This document shows positions 1 through 7,985 of a stretch of 63,710 nt of DNA, one piece after another (the stretch's first letter is position 1; each line of letters starts with the position of its first letter). Below the pieces are notes generated by a model. It ran no database searches. It was not told where the DNA came from and was given only the letters and a program-made list of their open reading frames with translations. The translations under genes were made by a program, and so were the position numbers. Source of the stretch: an uncultured Clostridia bacterium (lineage in GTDB: Bacteria > Bacillota > Clostridia > Christensenellales > Borkfalkiaceae); the NCBI GenBank assembly GCA_944341075.1, contig CALVLV010000010.1, positions 1 to 63,710 of the forward strand, written 5' to 3'.

Positions 1-975
1 CCGCAGATAGACTTCACGCGCACGCGGAACAATTACAACATTATCAAAAGGCAGCGGTCGTACACGCAATTTATCAACGACAAGATTGAGGCTCTCAACC
101 TGCCCACGAAAGTACGCAAGGATGCCGTGCTTATGTGTTCCTTCGTCGTGGGTTCAGACAGAGAGTTTTTCGGCAAGCTGTCACCGCGCGAACAACAGCA
201 ATTCTTTTTGGACTGCACTCGTTTCTTTGCGGAGCGGTACGGCGAGGACAACATTATCTCGGCAACTGTCCATATAGATGAAACTACGCCGCACCTGCAC
301 TTGAATTTAATTCCCATTGCCAACGGCAGATTGTGTGCAAAGCAGTTGTTTGACAGGAAGGAGTTGCAAAACCTACAATCAGACTTTCACTCTGTCGTAG
401 GAAAGAAATGGAACTTACAGCGAGGCAAAGAAGGAAGTCAGGCAAAGCACCTTGATACGGCAGCTTACAAGTTACAGAAAATGAGAGAGGAAACAGCTGT
501 CGCGGAAGAGCAAAAAGCTGTTGCCGAACAAGCAGCGGCGAGTGCAGAACAGCGGCAAGTCCACGCCGAACGGGAAACGCAACAGCTTGAAGAGAGACAG
601 AAACGACTTCAACGCGACACTGCTCCACTTCAAGCTGCGGCTGATGTTTTGCAGGAGTACAGCGAAGGCAGGCGCAAGCTCAACAAAAGGGACTTGCCCG
701 TCATCGTAGCAGAAGCCGCAAAGCTCAAAGCCGAGAATGGGCAACTCGAAGAACGGCTGCAAATCAGTACCCGCGACCAGCACGACGTGTTTACTCTCTA
801 TCAAAAGACGGAGCGTGAAAAGCAAGCTTTTCAAAGCGACGCCGATGTTCTTCGTGAGATAAGAGAACATGCGCCCGATAAGCTGAATGAGGTTATGGAA
901 ACGGTCAGACAGCGCAAGCTGGACAAGTACCGCCCCAAGCCCTTAAAGTCGTCGGGCAACCATTGGAGCAAGTAA
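1..975 (+). CDS. Pre/Mob-family plasmid mobilization relaxase, 5' end outside the window
   Basis: The reading frame is open from the first base, so the gene is cut by the window edge; the GTG at 127 is only an internal codon. The first part contains the Pre/Mob-like segment around RNNYNI. The metal-binding motif HIDETTPHLH follows near position 270, with the HxDE and PHxH histidines that coordinate the metal in relaxases. From about position 480 onward the protein is a long Glu/Gln/Arg-rich coiled coil, the usual C-terminal half of Pre/Mob proteins. Such enzymes nick and covalently bind the origin of transfer of small plasmids and mobilizable elements. No oriT is visible here, so it probably lies upstream. 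Confidence 0.88.
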   Translation, partial: PQIDFTRTRNNYNIIKRQRSYTQFINDKIEALNLPTKVRKDAVLMCSFVVGSDREFFGKLSPREQQQFFLDCTRFFAERYGEDNIISATVHIDETTPHLHLNLIPIANGRLCAKQLFDRKELQNLQSDFHSVVGKKWNLQRGKEGSQAKHLDTAAYKLQKMREETAVAEEQKAVAEQAAASAEQRQVHAERETQQLEERQKRLQRDTAPLQAAADVLQEYSEGRRKLNKRDLPVIVAEAAKLKAENGQLEERLQISTRDQHDVFTLYQKTEREKQAFQSDADVLREIREHAPDKLNEVMETVRQRKLDKYRPKPLKSSGNHWSK

Positions 976-1061
976 AACTGAATAAACGCTTAAAAGGAGG
1001 AAATGTTATCGAACAGACTACATAATAACGGGGGATGGCGAGAAATAGACAGGAAACAGGC

Positions 1062-1217
1062 ATGCAAAATAGCGAGTTTGATTCGCTCGCACGATTTCTG
1101 TTGCCCGTTATACGCTTGTTTATGGCGGATGAAAGCAATCGGCGAGAGTTTGAAACGTGGCGAGCCGAAAGGCAATCACAACTGAATACACAACTTAATA
1201 GCATAAAGTCCGATTGA
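1062..1217 (+). CDS. Short protein behind the relaxase, unknown function
   Basis: The ORF encodes about 51 residues beginning MQNSEFDSLARFLLP and ending in a charged Arg/Glu/Gln-rich helix. I chose the ATG at 1062 because AGGAAA lies a suitable distance upstream. An earlier in-frame ATG at 1035 has only a G-run before it. By eye it resembles short helical proteins that often sit directly after Pre/Mob genes in Firmicutes elements, but this is memory, not a search. A competing ORF in another frame (1003-1185) has AGGAGG only two bases from its ATG, too close for a normal start. Function unknown. Confidence 0.5.
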   Translation: MQNSEFDSLARFLLPVIRLFMADESNRREFETWRAERQSQLNTQLNSIKSD

Positions 1218-1351
1218 ATCCATACGGACACAGATAACCGTTAAATGAGTACGGTGACGACCGCGAAATAGCGCGGTATATAAATACATATATTTTCTCA
1301 TTTACAACCTACAGAGGTTGTGCCGAATGTTATAAACCTTGAATAACGGCA

Positions 1352-1400
1352 GGGCGGCGGGTGCTTCACACGAAGCACCCGCCGCCCTTAACTTGTTTCT
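1352..1400 (+). terminator. Long hairpin at the end of the mobilization genes
   Basis: A perfect 16-bp stem with an ACAC loop spans 1352-1387. It is followed by a moderately T-rich tail (TTAACTTGTTTCT). It lies between the mobilization genes and the next promoter, so it probably ends transcription from the left. Confidence 0.7.
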
Positions 1401-1435
1401 AAAATTAGTGCATGCTACAAAATAATTAATAAGTC

Positions 1436-1464
1436 TTGCACTAGAGACTAAACTGTGTTATAAT
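1436..1464 (+). promoter_or_regulatory. Sigma-A-type promoter for the Ntn-hydrolase unit
   Basis: TTGCAC at 1436-1441 and TATAAT at 1459-1464 are separated by exactly 17 bases. The ribosome binding site AAAGAGG follows at 1481-1487. The island gene therefore appears to carry its own constitutive-looking promoter. Confidence 0.8.
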
Positions 1465-1494
1465 TGTTTAAAATTATTATAAAGAGGTAAAATT

Positions 1495-2715
1495 ATGAGT
1501 GCTGGTGTATGTATAATGAATAAGAATGCAATTGCGTTAGCAGCAGATAGTGCTGTAACAATTGGAAATCACAAGACAATATTTAATTCAGCCAATAAGC
1601 TATTTGCGCTTTCAGATAAAGCCCCTATTGGTGCTATAATTTATTCTAATGTGGAAATGCAATATATACCAATGGAGATAATATTAAAACAATTTAAACT
1701 TTATCTTGGTGATATTGTTTTTCCTGAGCTAAAAGATTACTTTAATAGTTTTATAAAATTTTTACTTGAAAAGGAAAATTTATTTCATTTTAATAATACA
1801 GAAAGCGCATTTGTCAAAGGTATCTATATATCATTATTAAATGGTCTTAAAAATGATTATGAAAGTGAAATAAGAAGCAAAATTGAAGAAAAGGGAAAAA
1901 ATCTGACACAGAAAGAATTGATAGCCATTGCTAGGAAAGTCACCAAACAAACCATAGACTATGTTGAAATGCTACCAAATAATAAAAATGTTTCATTGTC
2001 ATCATACATATCTAAAACATATTCAACAGATATAGCAGACTATATTAGTGCCAATTTCACATGGATTGCTGACGATATGAGAACTGACTTAATAAACTCA
2101 GTTTGTAAAGTATTTGATAAAGTTTTTTATCGTGCAGGCTTTGTAGGACTTGCTTTTGCTGGATATGGCGAAGATGATATCTTTCCTAAAATGTTACATA
2201 TAAATATATCAGGTATTATTAATCATCAAGTCGTTTATACCATAATTGAAGAGGTATGTCTTTCTGAAATCAACACTGCAGCTATTACGCCTCTAGCACA
2301 AAAAGATGTAATGCAAACCTTTCTATACGGTATTAACGATGAACTTATTAATGCCCTGAAAATGGATATTCCACAACAAATAACCACAGCTTTTACAGGC
2401 ATAGACTCTTCATTTTTTGCGGATAATAAAAAAAATGAAGTAGAGAACACTATTGTTGCGGCTGCAGGCCCCATAATTCAGAATATAATTTATACAGCTC
2501 AAAGGAATTATATGATACCTATGATAAATTCAGTGGCTATTTTACCAGTGGAAGAATTATCGTTGTTAGCAGAATCAATGATACACATAACTTCTATAAG
2601 AAGGAAAGTTGCCCTTGACGATAATGTAGGAACAGTGGGTGGCCCCATTGACATCGCAATCATTACAAAAGCTGATGGCTTTCAATGGTTACGGCAAAAA
2701 AGTATTTCAAAATAA
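1495..2715 (+). CDS. Proteasome-like Ntn-hydrolase with long C-terminal extension
   Basis: The N-terminus after Met removal reads SAGVCIMNKNAIALAADSAV, then TIG and NKLFALSD. It lines up by eye with HslV and proteasome beta subunits: the new residue 1 is Ser where they have the Thr1 nucleophile, an Asp falls at residue 17, and the NKLF lysine sits at about 34, matching catalytic Lys33 with one inserted residue. The protein has 406 residues, about twice a normal beta subunit. The second half has no motif I recognise. No ATPase partner (HslU, ClpX, Mpa) is adjacent. The gene is markedly A/T-rich compared with its neighbours, suggesting recent transfer. Inference: an autoprocessed peptidase or amidohydrolase, possibly for defence or maintenance of the element. 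The fold is likely; the activity is unproven. Confidence 0.6.
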   Translation: MSAGVCIMNKNAIALAADSAVTIGNHKTIFNSANKLFALSDKAPIGAIIYSNVEMQYIPMEIILKQFKLYLGDIVFPELKDYFNSFIKFLLEKENLFHFNNTESAFVKGIYISLLNGLKNDYESEIRSKIEEKGKNLTQKELIAIARKVTKQTIDYVEMLPNNKNVSLSSYISKTYSTDIADYISANFTWIADDMRTDLINSVCKVFDKVFYRAGFVGLAFAGYGEDDIFPKMLHINISGIINHQVVYTIIEEVCLSEINTAAITPLAQKDVMQTFLYGINDELINALKMDIPQQITTAFTGIDSSFFADNKKNEVENTIVAAAGPIIQNIIYTAQRNYMIPMINSVAILPVEELSLLAESMIHITSIRRKVALDDNVGTVGGPIDIAIITKADGFQWLRQKSISK

Positions 2716-2729
2716 TAAAGGTAGCATTT

Positions 2730-2900
2730 ATGGATATAGAAAAAGTTATTTATATTGATTATTTAGCTTCTGATCAACTAAAGAATATCAACAATGTTAT
2801 GCAAAACACAACGGACTCAACTTTGAAAAGGTTGTCTCAAAAAAAATATTCTAATAGTATTACAAAACAAAACTTAGAAGAGGCAAATCAAGAGCATTAA
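2730..2900 (+). CDS. Small protein co-transcribed with the Ntn hydrolase
   Basis: The ORF encodes 56 residues (MDIEKVIYIDYLASDQLKNI onward), starting 14 bases after the hydrolase stop. AAAGG at 2717-2721 is placed correctly for the ATG at 2730; an upstream in-frame ATG at 2685 would overlap the hydrolase. The protein is polar and Lys/Asn/Gln-rich, and looks helical after residue 10. It has no signal peptide or membrane segment. The tight spacing and shared promoter suggest a functional partner such as a substrate, adaptor or inhibitor. That is inference only; I do not recognise the family. Confidence 0.55.
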   Translation: MDIEKVIYIDYLASDQLKNINNVMQNTTDSTLKRLSQKKYSNSITKQNLEEANQEH

Positions 2901-3028
2901 CTCAAGCAAAATCAAATCAAGCGAGAAACAACAGATTGTAGATAGTAAACTCTAAGATAATTTCAGCAGAAAAGTTAATTTAGAGTAATACTCTCCTTTA
3001 ATTTACTCAAAGTTCAATACCATACGAT

Positions 3029-3068
3029 AAAGGCGAATCCGTCTCCTAATGGAAACGGGTTCGCCTTT
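3029..3068 (-). terminator. Hairpin downstream of tRNA-Glu, possibly bidirectional
   Basis: A 14-bp stem (3029-3042 with 3055-3068, one G-T pair) lies between the island genes and the tRNA. On the minus strand it follows the tRNA 3' end and continues into CCTTTATCG. On the plus strand it is followed by AACTTGTTT. It could serve both the tRNA and the small-protein gene. Confidence 0.6.
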
Positions 3069-3079
3069 AACTTGTTTGG

Positions 3080-3151
3080 TGACCTTGCCGGGAATCGAAC
3101 CCGGGATTGAGCCTTGAGAGGGCTCCGTCTTAACCGCTTGACCACAAGGCC
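3080..3151 (-). tRNA. tRNA-Glu (anticodon CUC)
   Basis: The minus strand folds into a full cloverleaf of 72 nt. The acceptor stem is GGCCTTG/CAAGGTC with discriminator A, the D stem is GTC/GAC, and the anticodon stem GAGCC/GGCTC carries loop CTCTCAA (anticodon CTC). The T stem is CCGGG/CCCGG with loop TTCGATT. The 3' CCA is not encoded (ACC follows). Its 3' end faces the putative mobile element. Confidence 0.95.
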
Positions 3152-3375
3152 AAAACATTTTTAACGGTAGTGATTATATCATACACGGCTGAGCTTGGCA
3201 AGCAAAATTGTGGCACATTTTCAGCTTTTTTATGTTTTATTTTACTGCGGCGCTAACGGCGGCCAAACGTCTTAAAATTATACGCCGCCGCATGGCATTG
3301 CGTGCGGCGGGTAAAACAGCCCGCCGCGCGCACACCACATAAACAACACTACATATACAAAAGAAATACTGCCCG

Positions 3376-6204
3376 TCAATCGGCGCACTTCTCCCGACGA
3401 CGGGTGGCGTAAAGAATATTTTCAAGCACCTGATATATATTATACTCACAATTTGCATTTACATTTTTGAACGCGTTTTTGCTGACAGAGGCCGAAGCGG
3501 GGTAGCTGACATATGAGAGTGCTGAACAGCCGTAAAATGCCTCGGCTGAGATTTGTGTAAGAGACGGCGGCAACTCTGCACGGCTGAGATGCGTACAGCG
3601 ATAAAACGCCGCACTCCCCACAACACTGAGCACCGATCCCTGTTCGCACACCACTTCAACGACCTTGGGCGCTGTGTCGGCATAAAGCAGGTATGCCGGA
3701 ATTACCTGAACGTGAGGGCCGACTGTAAATATTATACCGTTCGCTTCCACTCCCGCACTGATAAACGTATTAAGCGAATTGATGGGCACATTGACGGCAT
3801 CATACCATATGCTTTCAATCGCGCCGCAATACGCGAATGCCTGTTCGCCAATTGTTTCCACGGTATACGGAATGGAAAGCGTTGCAAGGCTGTTGCAGCC
3901 GTAGAACGCCCTTTCGCCGATATATGTTATGCCCTGAGGCAGCAAAGCGGAGATGATTGAAAGATCGTTGCTGAACGCGCCGTCGGCAATTTCGCGCACG
4001 GGCAGACCGTTGTATTCTGAAGGAATAATGAGCGCGACCCCCTCTTCCTCAGTTTCAAGCCCGATGACCGCATACCACCCCTGGGCGGTAAGTTCGAACT
4101 GCAACCCTTCTGTGGCGGCGGGAGGTTCGCCTTCCTCCACCATTTCATCATGGCAGCGCGAGCATACATATTTTTTATATGGAGCGCCGTTTTCAAGCGT
4201 GCCCTCTTCCGCAAGCTCCCATGCGTGCCCAAGCGGATCGGTGAAATCGGTATCGTATTCATACCCGCACACGCCGCACTTGTGCAGCGTATATCCGCCG
4301 TTTTCGCAGTCGGGCGGTATGACCACATCTGTATAACTGTGACCTGTTTTGGGTATAGTTTTACTTACCGTGTCGCTGCAGCTGGCGCATACCTTTATAA
4401 GTTCGCCGTCCTCAGTGCATGTTGCGGACGCTTTCAACTGCCATTCCCCATAGCTGTGCCCAGTTGCCTCAACGGCGACAGTGTAGCTGTAACCACATTC
4501 TGTGCAGGTGTACTTATCTTCTCCGGGCTGCGTGCAGGTAGGTTTGGCAACTGTCTGCACGGTATAACTGTGCGGCACGACGGGAGTGTAGCTATCGACA
4601 TATTCATTGTCGCAGCGGCTGCATTCATGCATCGTATAGCCCTGTTCCGTGCAGGTGGGAGCAAATACCGTTGAAATATAGTCGTGCCCGAGCGGGTCGG
4701 CGGGGTCTGTCTTATAATTATGCCCGCAAACCTCACACGTGTGCAACGTATAGCCGCCCTCTTCGCACTTTGGACTTACAATAGTTTGGCTATATGTGTG
4801 GGGCAATTTTGCGATAGCCTCGTATTTCTCATCCCCGCATGCCGAACACTCCAGGCGCATAAGCCCCTCGTGGGTGCAAGTTGGCTCCTCCGCCACTTCA
4901 GAAATATAATCATGCTCCGCCACAGGAGTATAGCTGTCTTTATACTCACTGTCGCAACGGCTGCATTTATGCATCGTATAGCCCTGTTCCGTGCAGGTGG
5001 GAGCAAATACCGTTGAAATATAGTCGTGTCTGAGCGGATCGGTAAAATCTGTATTGTAGCTGTCACCGCACACCTTACATTTGTGCGAAGTATAGCCGCC
5101 GCTTTCACAATCGGCATCTACGACGGTGACGGCATAGCTGTGTGCGGTTTTGGGTATGGTCTGACTGACGGCATTGCCGCAGTTGCCGCATTTCTTTATT
5201 TGTTCGCCCTCTACAATGCACGTTGCAGGTGTTGTTACATGCCACTCGCCATAATTGTGCCCCGTTGCCGCAACGGTAACGGTATAGCTGTCGCCGCATG
5301 CAGTACAAGTATATATATCTGTGCCGCTGTCAACGCAGGTAGGTCTGACGACGGGATGAACGGCGTAATCGTGCGGAACGACGGAGGTATATTCATCCCT
5401 ATACTCATCACCGCACAGCGTACATTTGTGCAGGGTATAGCCCTGCGCCGTACAGGTGGAAGCGACGATAGTTTGAGCATAGTTGTGGGTCAATTGCGAT
5501 ATGACCCGCGTCTGCACATTGCCGCATACAGAACAGCTGCGGGCTTCTTCACCGTCGCTTACGCACGAGGCGGGCGTTGTTACATGCCATTCGCCGTAGC
5601 TGTGACTGCCGAGGGGGAGCGCCTTGCTTTCCACCCTGCCGCAGGCAGAACAGGTGCGCACCTCCTCTCCCTCTGCAAGGCATGTGGAGGGCGTTGCCAT
5701 CTGCCATTCGCTGAATTTGTGGCCCGCGGGCTGAGTATAAGACAGCGGGTCTGTATAGCTGTCGCCGCAATCCGAGCAGACATATTCGGTATATCCGCGC
5801 TCCTCGCAGGCGGGCGCAACTACATTTGCAACGTATGTATGGCCCTTGGCGGCTATTTCCACCTCTTGCGCAAAGAGCTGATCGTTGCCAACGGCGTCTG
5901 CATAGTAATTGCCGCAGACGGTACATACCCAATATTCCCGATTGCCTGCGGAAACACAGTCCGCTGCCCTGTATGGCACATACAGAAGGCTGTGGCTGTG
6001 CGAGGGCTGTTCCTCCTGCCCCTGACCGTCATCGGGCTGTTCATTCTGATTGCCGTCATCGGGCTGCTGCCCGTTCTGTTCCGTATTCTGACCGGTGCCT
6101 GAGGTTTCGCCTTCGGCGAGCTTGTTGAGGCACGAAGAAAGACAAATTGCCGCCGCCACGGCAACCAACACTGAAAGTATTAATATCACGGCTTTCCTGT
6201 ACAT
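3376..6204 (-). CDS. Surface lipoprotein with about 16 CxxC repeats and a C-terminal LRR_5 domain
   Basis: The 942-residue protein starts with a signal peptide and lipobox LSSC, so it should be lipid-anchored outside the membrane. A Gly/Gln/Asp/Glu-rich linker follows. Residues from about 90 to 660 hold roughly sixteen repeats, each with one CxxC(G/D/S/H) knuckle plus conserved GYT or GEE turns and H-x-Y spacers, for example CTVCGNYY and CSDCGDSY. The pattern suggests structural zinc or disulfide knuckles. The last ~270 residues are BspA-like leucine-rich repeats (AFYGCNSL, AFYGCSAL), common in surface proteins of gut bacteria that bind host or polymer. The start has AAGGAG just upstream. No catalytic domain is visible. 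Confidence 0.8.
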   Translation of the reverse strand: MYRKAVILILSVLVAVAAAICLSSCLNKLAEGETSGTGQNTEQNGQQPDDGNQNEQPDDGQGQEEQPSHSHSLLYVPYRAADCVSAGNREYWVCTVCGNYYADAVGNDQLFAQEVEIAAKGHTYVANVVAPACEERGYTEYVCSDCGDSYTDPLSYTQPAGHKFSEWQMATPSTCLAEGEEVRTCSACGRVESKALPLGSHSYGEWHVTTPASCVSDGEEARSCSVCGNVQTRVISQLTHNYAQTIVASTCTAQGYTLHKCTLCGDEYRDEYTSVVPHDYAVHPVVRPTCVDSGTDIYTCTACGDSYTVTVAATGHNYGEWHVTTPATCIVEGEQIKKCGNCGNAVSQTIPKTAHSYAVTVVDADCESGGYTSHKCKVCGDSYNTDFTDPLRHDYISTVFAPTCTEQGYTMHKCSRCDSEYKDSYTPVAEHDYISEVAEEPTCTHEGLMRLECSACGDEKYEAIAKLPHTYSQTIVSPKCEEGGYTLHTCEVCGHNYKTDPADPLGHDYISTVFAPTCTEQGYTMHECSRCDNEYVDSYTPVVPHSYTVQTVAKPTCTQPGEDKYTCTECGYSYTVAVEATGHSYGEWQLKASATCTEDGELIKVCASCSDTVSKTIPKTGHSYTDVVIPPDCENGGYTLHKCGVCGYEYDTDFTDPLGHAWELAEEGTLENGAPYKKYVCSRCHDEMVEEGEPPAATEGLQFELTAQGWYAVIGLETEEEGVALIIPSEYNGLPVREIADGAFSNDLSIISALLPQGITYIGERAFYGCNSLATLSIPYTVETIGEQAFAYCGAIESIWYDAVNVPINSLNTFISAGVEANGIIFTVGPHVQVIPAYLLYADTAPKVVEVVCEQGSVLSVVGSAAFYRCTHLSRAELPPSLTQISAEAFYGCSALSYVSYPASASVSKNAFKNVNANCEYNIYQVLENILYATRRREKCAD

Positions 6205-6253
6205 AAAACTCTCCTTTGTAAATCATAACTTTGACTGCAAGTTCCGCGTTGCA

Positions 6254-6286
6254 CAAAAAAACGGGCAGTTGCAATAACCGCCCGTT
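6254..6286 (-). terminator. Intrinsic terminator after pgi
   Basis: On the minus strand, AACGGGCGGTT pairs with AACTGCCCGTT around a five-base loop and is followed directly by a run of T residues. It lies just after the pgi stop and before the lipoprotein gene. Confidence 0.9.
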
Positions 6287-6298
6287 AAAAATATTATG

Positions 6299-7738
6299 TT
6301 AAACTATATACTTGCCGTCAAGTTCGGGTGCCGAGTCGATTTCTGCCTTTTTAGCCTCGTATCCCTTTTTGCCGAGCAGGGCAAAAGTTGCCTTTTTGCC
6401 GTTTTCCACACCCGGCTGGTTGAAGGTGTTTATGTTGAGCATTGCGCCTGCATACGCCGTCTGCAGTTCGAGCAGGAACATAAGCTGGCCCATGGTGAAT
6501 GCGTTTACTTCGGGAACATTTATGGTATAGTTCATCCTGCCCGCGCGCATGAGGGCGTAGGCAGTGGCCTTGTTTTCCGCCTGAATAAGTTCCTGCATGG
6601 TGTGGCCGCCGAGGAAGCCCACATCGGGAATATCTTCGCAGCCATGGGGTATGGGCATTTCGCATGCGTACTTGCCCACGGAAATAAAGGTTATTACCTT
6701 ATCGAAGGGGCCTTCGATATACAGCTGCACCTGAGAGTGCTGGTCGGTGACGCCCAGGCTCTTTACAGGAGTGGTGCCGGCGTTAACAACATTGCCGTCG
6801 TAATCCTCCTGCTTGCCGATGCTCTCTGCCCACAGCTGGCAGTACCAGTCTGAGAGAAGACGGAGATTGTCGCTGTAGGGCATCATTACATGTATGTTTT
6901 TGCCCTGCTTCATGGTTATGTACATCAGCGTTGCGCAGGCAAGCGCGGGGTTGGAAGTTATCTGGGGCTTGTTGCATATGCTGTCCATGAATGCGGCGCC
7001 CGCAAGCAGGCCCTTTATATCTATGCCGAGTACGGCGGCGGGCAGAAGACCCACGGGGCAGAGTTCAGAGAACCTGCCGCCCACGCCGTCGGGCAGAACG
7101 TACTTTTTGATCTTGCCGCCGAAGGCCCGGTCAATCTTTATAAGGTTGCCGCGGCTTGCATCGGTGGTGAAGATGAGGTTTTCGGCAAGGTCGACGCCCG
7201 CCTTTGTGAGTATATCGGAGATGATGAGGTACTGGGTCATCGTCTCGGAAGTGGCGCCGGACTTTGAAATTACGTTGAAGCAGGTTTTTTCGGGCTCGAT
7301 AACGTCTAAAAGCGCCTTCATGCGGACGGGATCGACGTTGTCTTCAACATAGAACTTGGGAGCGCCGCCGCGCGCCTTTGCCGTGAGTTCGTTGTGGTGA
7401 AGATGGCAGAGCGCATTGAACACCATTGAGGGGCCGAGCGCGCTGCCGCCTATGCCGAGCACGACGAAGTATTTGAACTTTTTGCGCACTTCCTTTGCAG
7501 TGGCCAGAATGTCGGCTACAATTTCGTTCTGGTTGTAGGGCAGTTCCGTCCAGCCCATGAACAGCTCGTCCTTGCCGCGGTTTTCGGCAACGTACCTGAA
7601 CGCCTCCTCCGCCTTGCCCTTCATGGCCTTGAGTTCAGAATCCTTTATTCCCCTTTCGCCGAGGAACTTAGACATCATATTGTTAAAATCTACGGTAACG
7701 CGCATAGACTTGCGCCATTCCTTGGTTTTGTAACCCAT
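6299..7738 (-). CDS. pgi: Glucose-6-phosphate isomerase
   Basis: The enzyme interconverts glucose 6-phosphate and fructose 6-phosphate in glycolysis and gluconeogenesis in the cytoplasm. The sugar-phosphate isomerase fold shows the motifs GIGGSALGP, SKSGATSET and GVTDQHSQ. At 479 residues the length fits the family. I start at the ATG at 7738, giving MGYKTKEWRK, because GGAGG lies just upstream on the minus strand. The open frame continues upstream to 8569 but overlaps the helicase gene and is not coding there. It is monocistronic, with a promoter at 7791-7819 and a terminator at 6254-6286. Confidence 0.96.
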   Translation of the reverse strand: MGYKTKEWRKSMRVTVDFNNMMSKFLGERGIKDSELKAMKGKAEEAFRYVAENRGKDELFMGWTELPYNQNEIVADILATAKEVRKKFKYFVVLGIGGSALGPSMVFNALCHLHHNELTAKARGGAPKFYVEDNVDPVRMKALLDVIEPEKTCFNVISKSGATSETMTQYLIISDILTKAGVDLAENLIFTTDASRGNLIKIDRAFGGKIKKYVLPDGVGGRFSELCPVGLLPAAVLGIDIKGLLAGAAFMDSICNKPQITSNPALACATLMYITMKQGKNIHVMMPYSDNLRLLSDWYCQLWAESIGKQEDYDGNVVNAGTTPVKSLGVTDQHSQVQLYIEGPFDKVITFISVGKYACEMPIPHGCEDIPDVGFLGGHTMQELIQAENKATAYALMRAGRMNYTINVPEVNAFTMGQLMFLLELQTAYAGAMLNINTFNQPGVENGKKATFALLGKKGYEAKKAEIDSAPELDGKYIV

Positions 7739-7790
7739 AACAGACCTCCGATAAAAAGTAGAGTGCGCATTTTGCGCTCCAACGCTTAAT

Positions 7791-7819
7791 ATTATACGGC
7801 AAAATGTTGCAGTAGTCAA
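7791..7819 (-). promoter_or_regulatory. Sigma-A-type promoter of pgi
   Basis: On the minus strand TTGACT (7814-7819) and TATAAT (7791-7796) are 17 bases apart, about 50 bases before the pgi start. This nearly matches the consensus. Confidence 0.85.
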
Positions 7820-7948
7820 CATTGCAACCCGTTTTTGCCGCGATTTTTTAAAAAACGCCTCTGTGCAGGCTGCGCTTACTTTAAGGCGGGCCAGCTCCCC
7901 CCGCCGCTGCCTGCGACGGACAACCTGCGCGCGCAACGGGCAAAATAC

Positions 7949-7978
7949 TTTACAAAACATATGTTTGAGTGATATAAT
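7949..7978 (+). promoter_or_regulatory. Promoter of the helicase gene, positioned for a leaderless mRNA
   Basis: TTTACA (7949-7954) and TATAAT (7973-7978) are 18 bases apart. The ATG at 7986 begins only 7 bases after the -10 box, where transcription should start, and no Shine-Dalgarno sequence is present. Confidence 0.7.
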
Positions 7979-7985
7979 ATAAAAT

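Larger units (their letters stand above)
1..3079. mobile_element. Putative end of an integrated mobilizable element next to tRNA-Glu
   Basis: This stretch contains a relaxase fragment, a short ORF and an A/T-rich two-gene unit unlike the G+C-rich genes that follow. It stops at the 3' end of a tRNA-Glu gene, a common attachment point for tyrosine-recombinase elements. No integrase is visible and the left end lies outside the window, so the element and its boundary are inferred. An 11-bp sequence, TTAACTTGTTT, follows the hairpin at 1352-1387 and recurs beside the tRNA at 3067-3077. It could be an attachment-site trace or a coincidence of two terminator tails. Confidence 0.4.

Noticed and set aside
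1003-1185. Alternative 60-codon ORF behind the relaxase
   Set aside because: AGGAGG is only two bases from its ATG and the protein looks like random translation; the frame at 1062-1217 is more protein-like.
4100-5800. Regularly spaced similar segments that could suggest a CRISPR array
   Set aside because: They are in-frame coding repeats of the CxxC lipoprotein, with no invariant repeat and no cas genes.
5026-6102. 358-codon plus-strand ORF opposite the lipoprotein
   Set aside because: It is an antisense shadow of the Cys-rich repeats; it has no start signal or domain.
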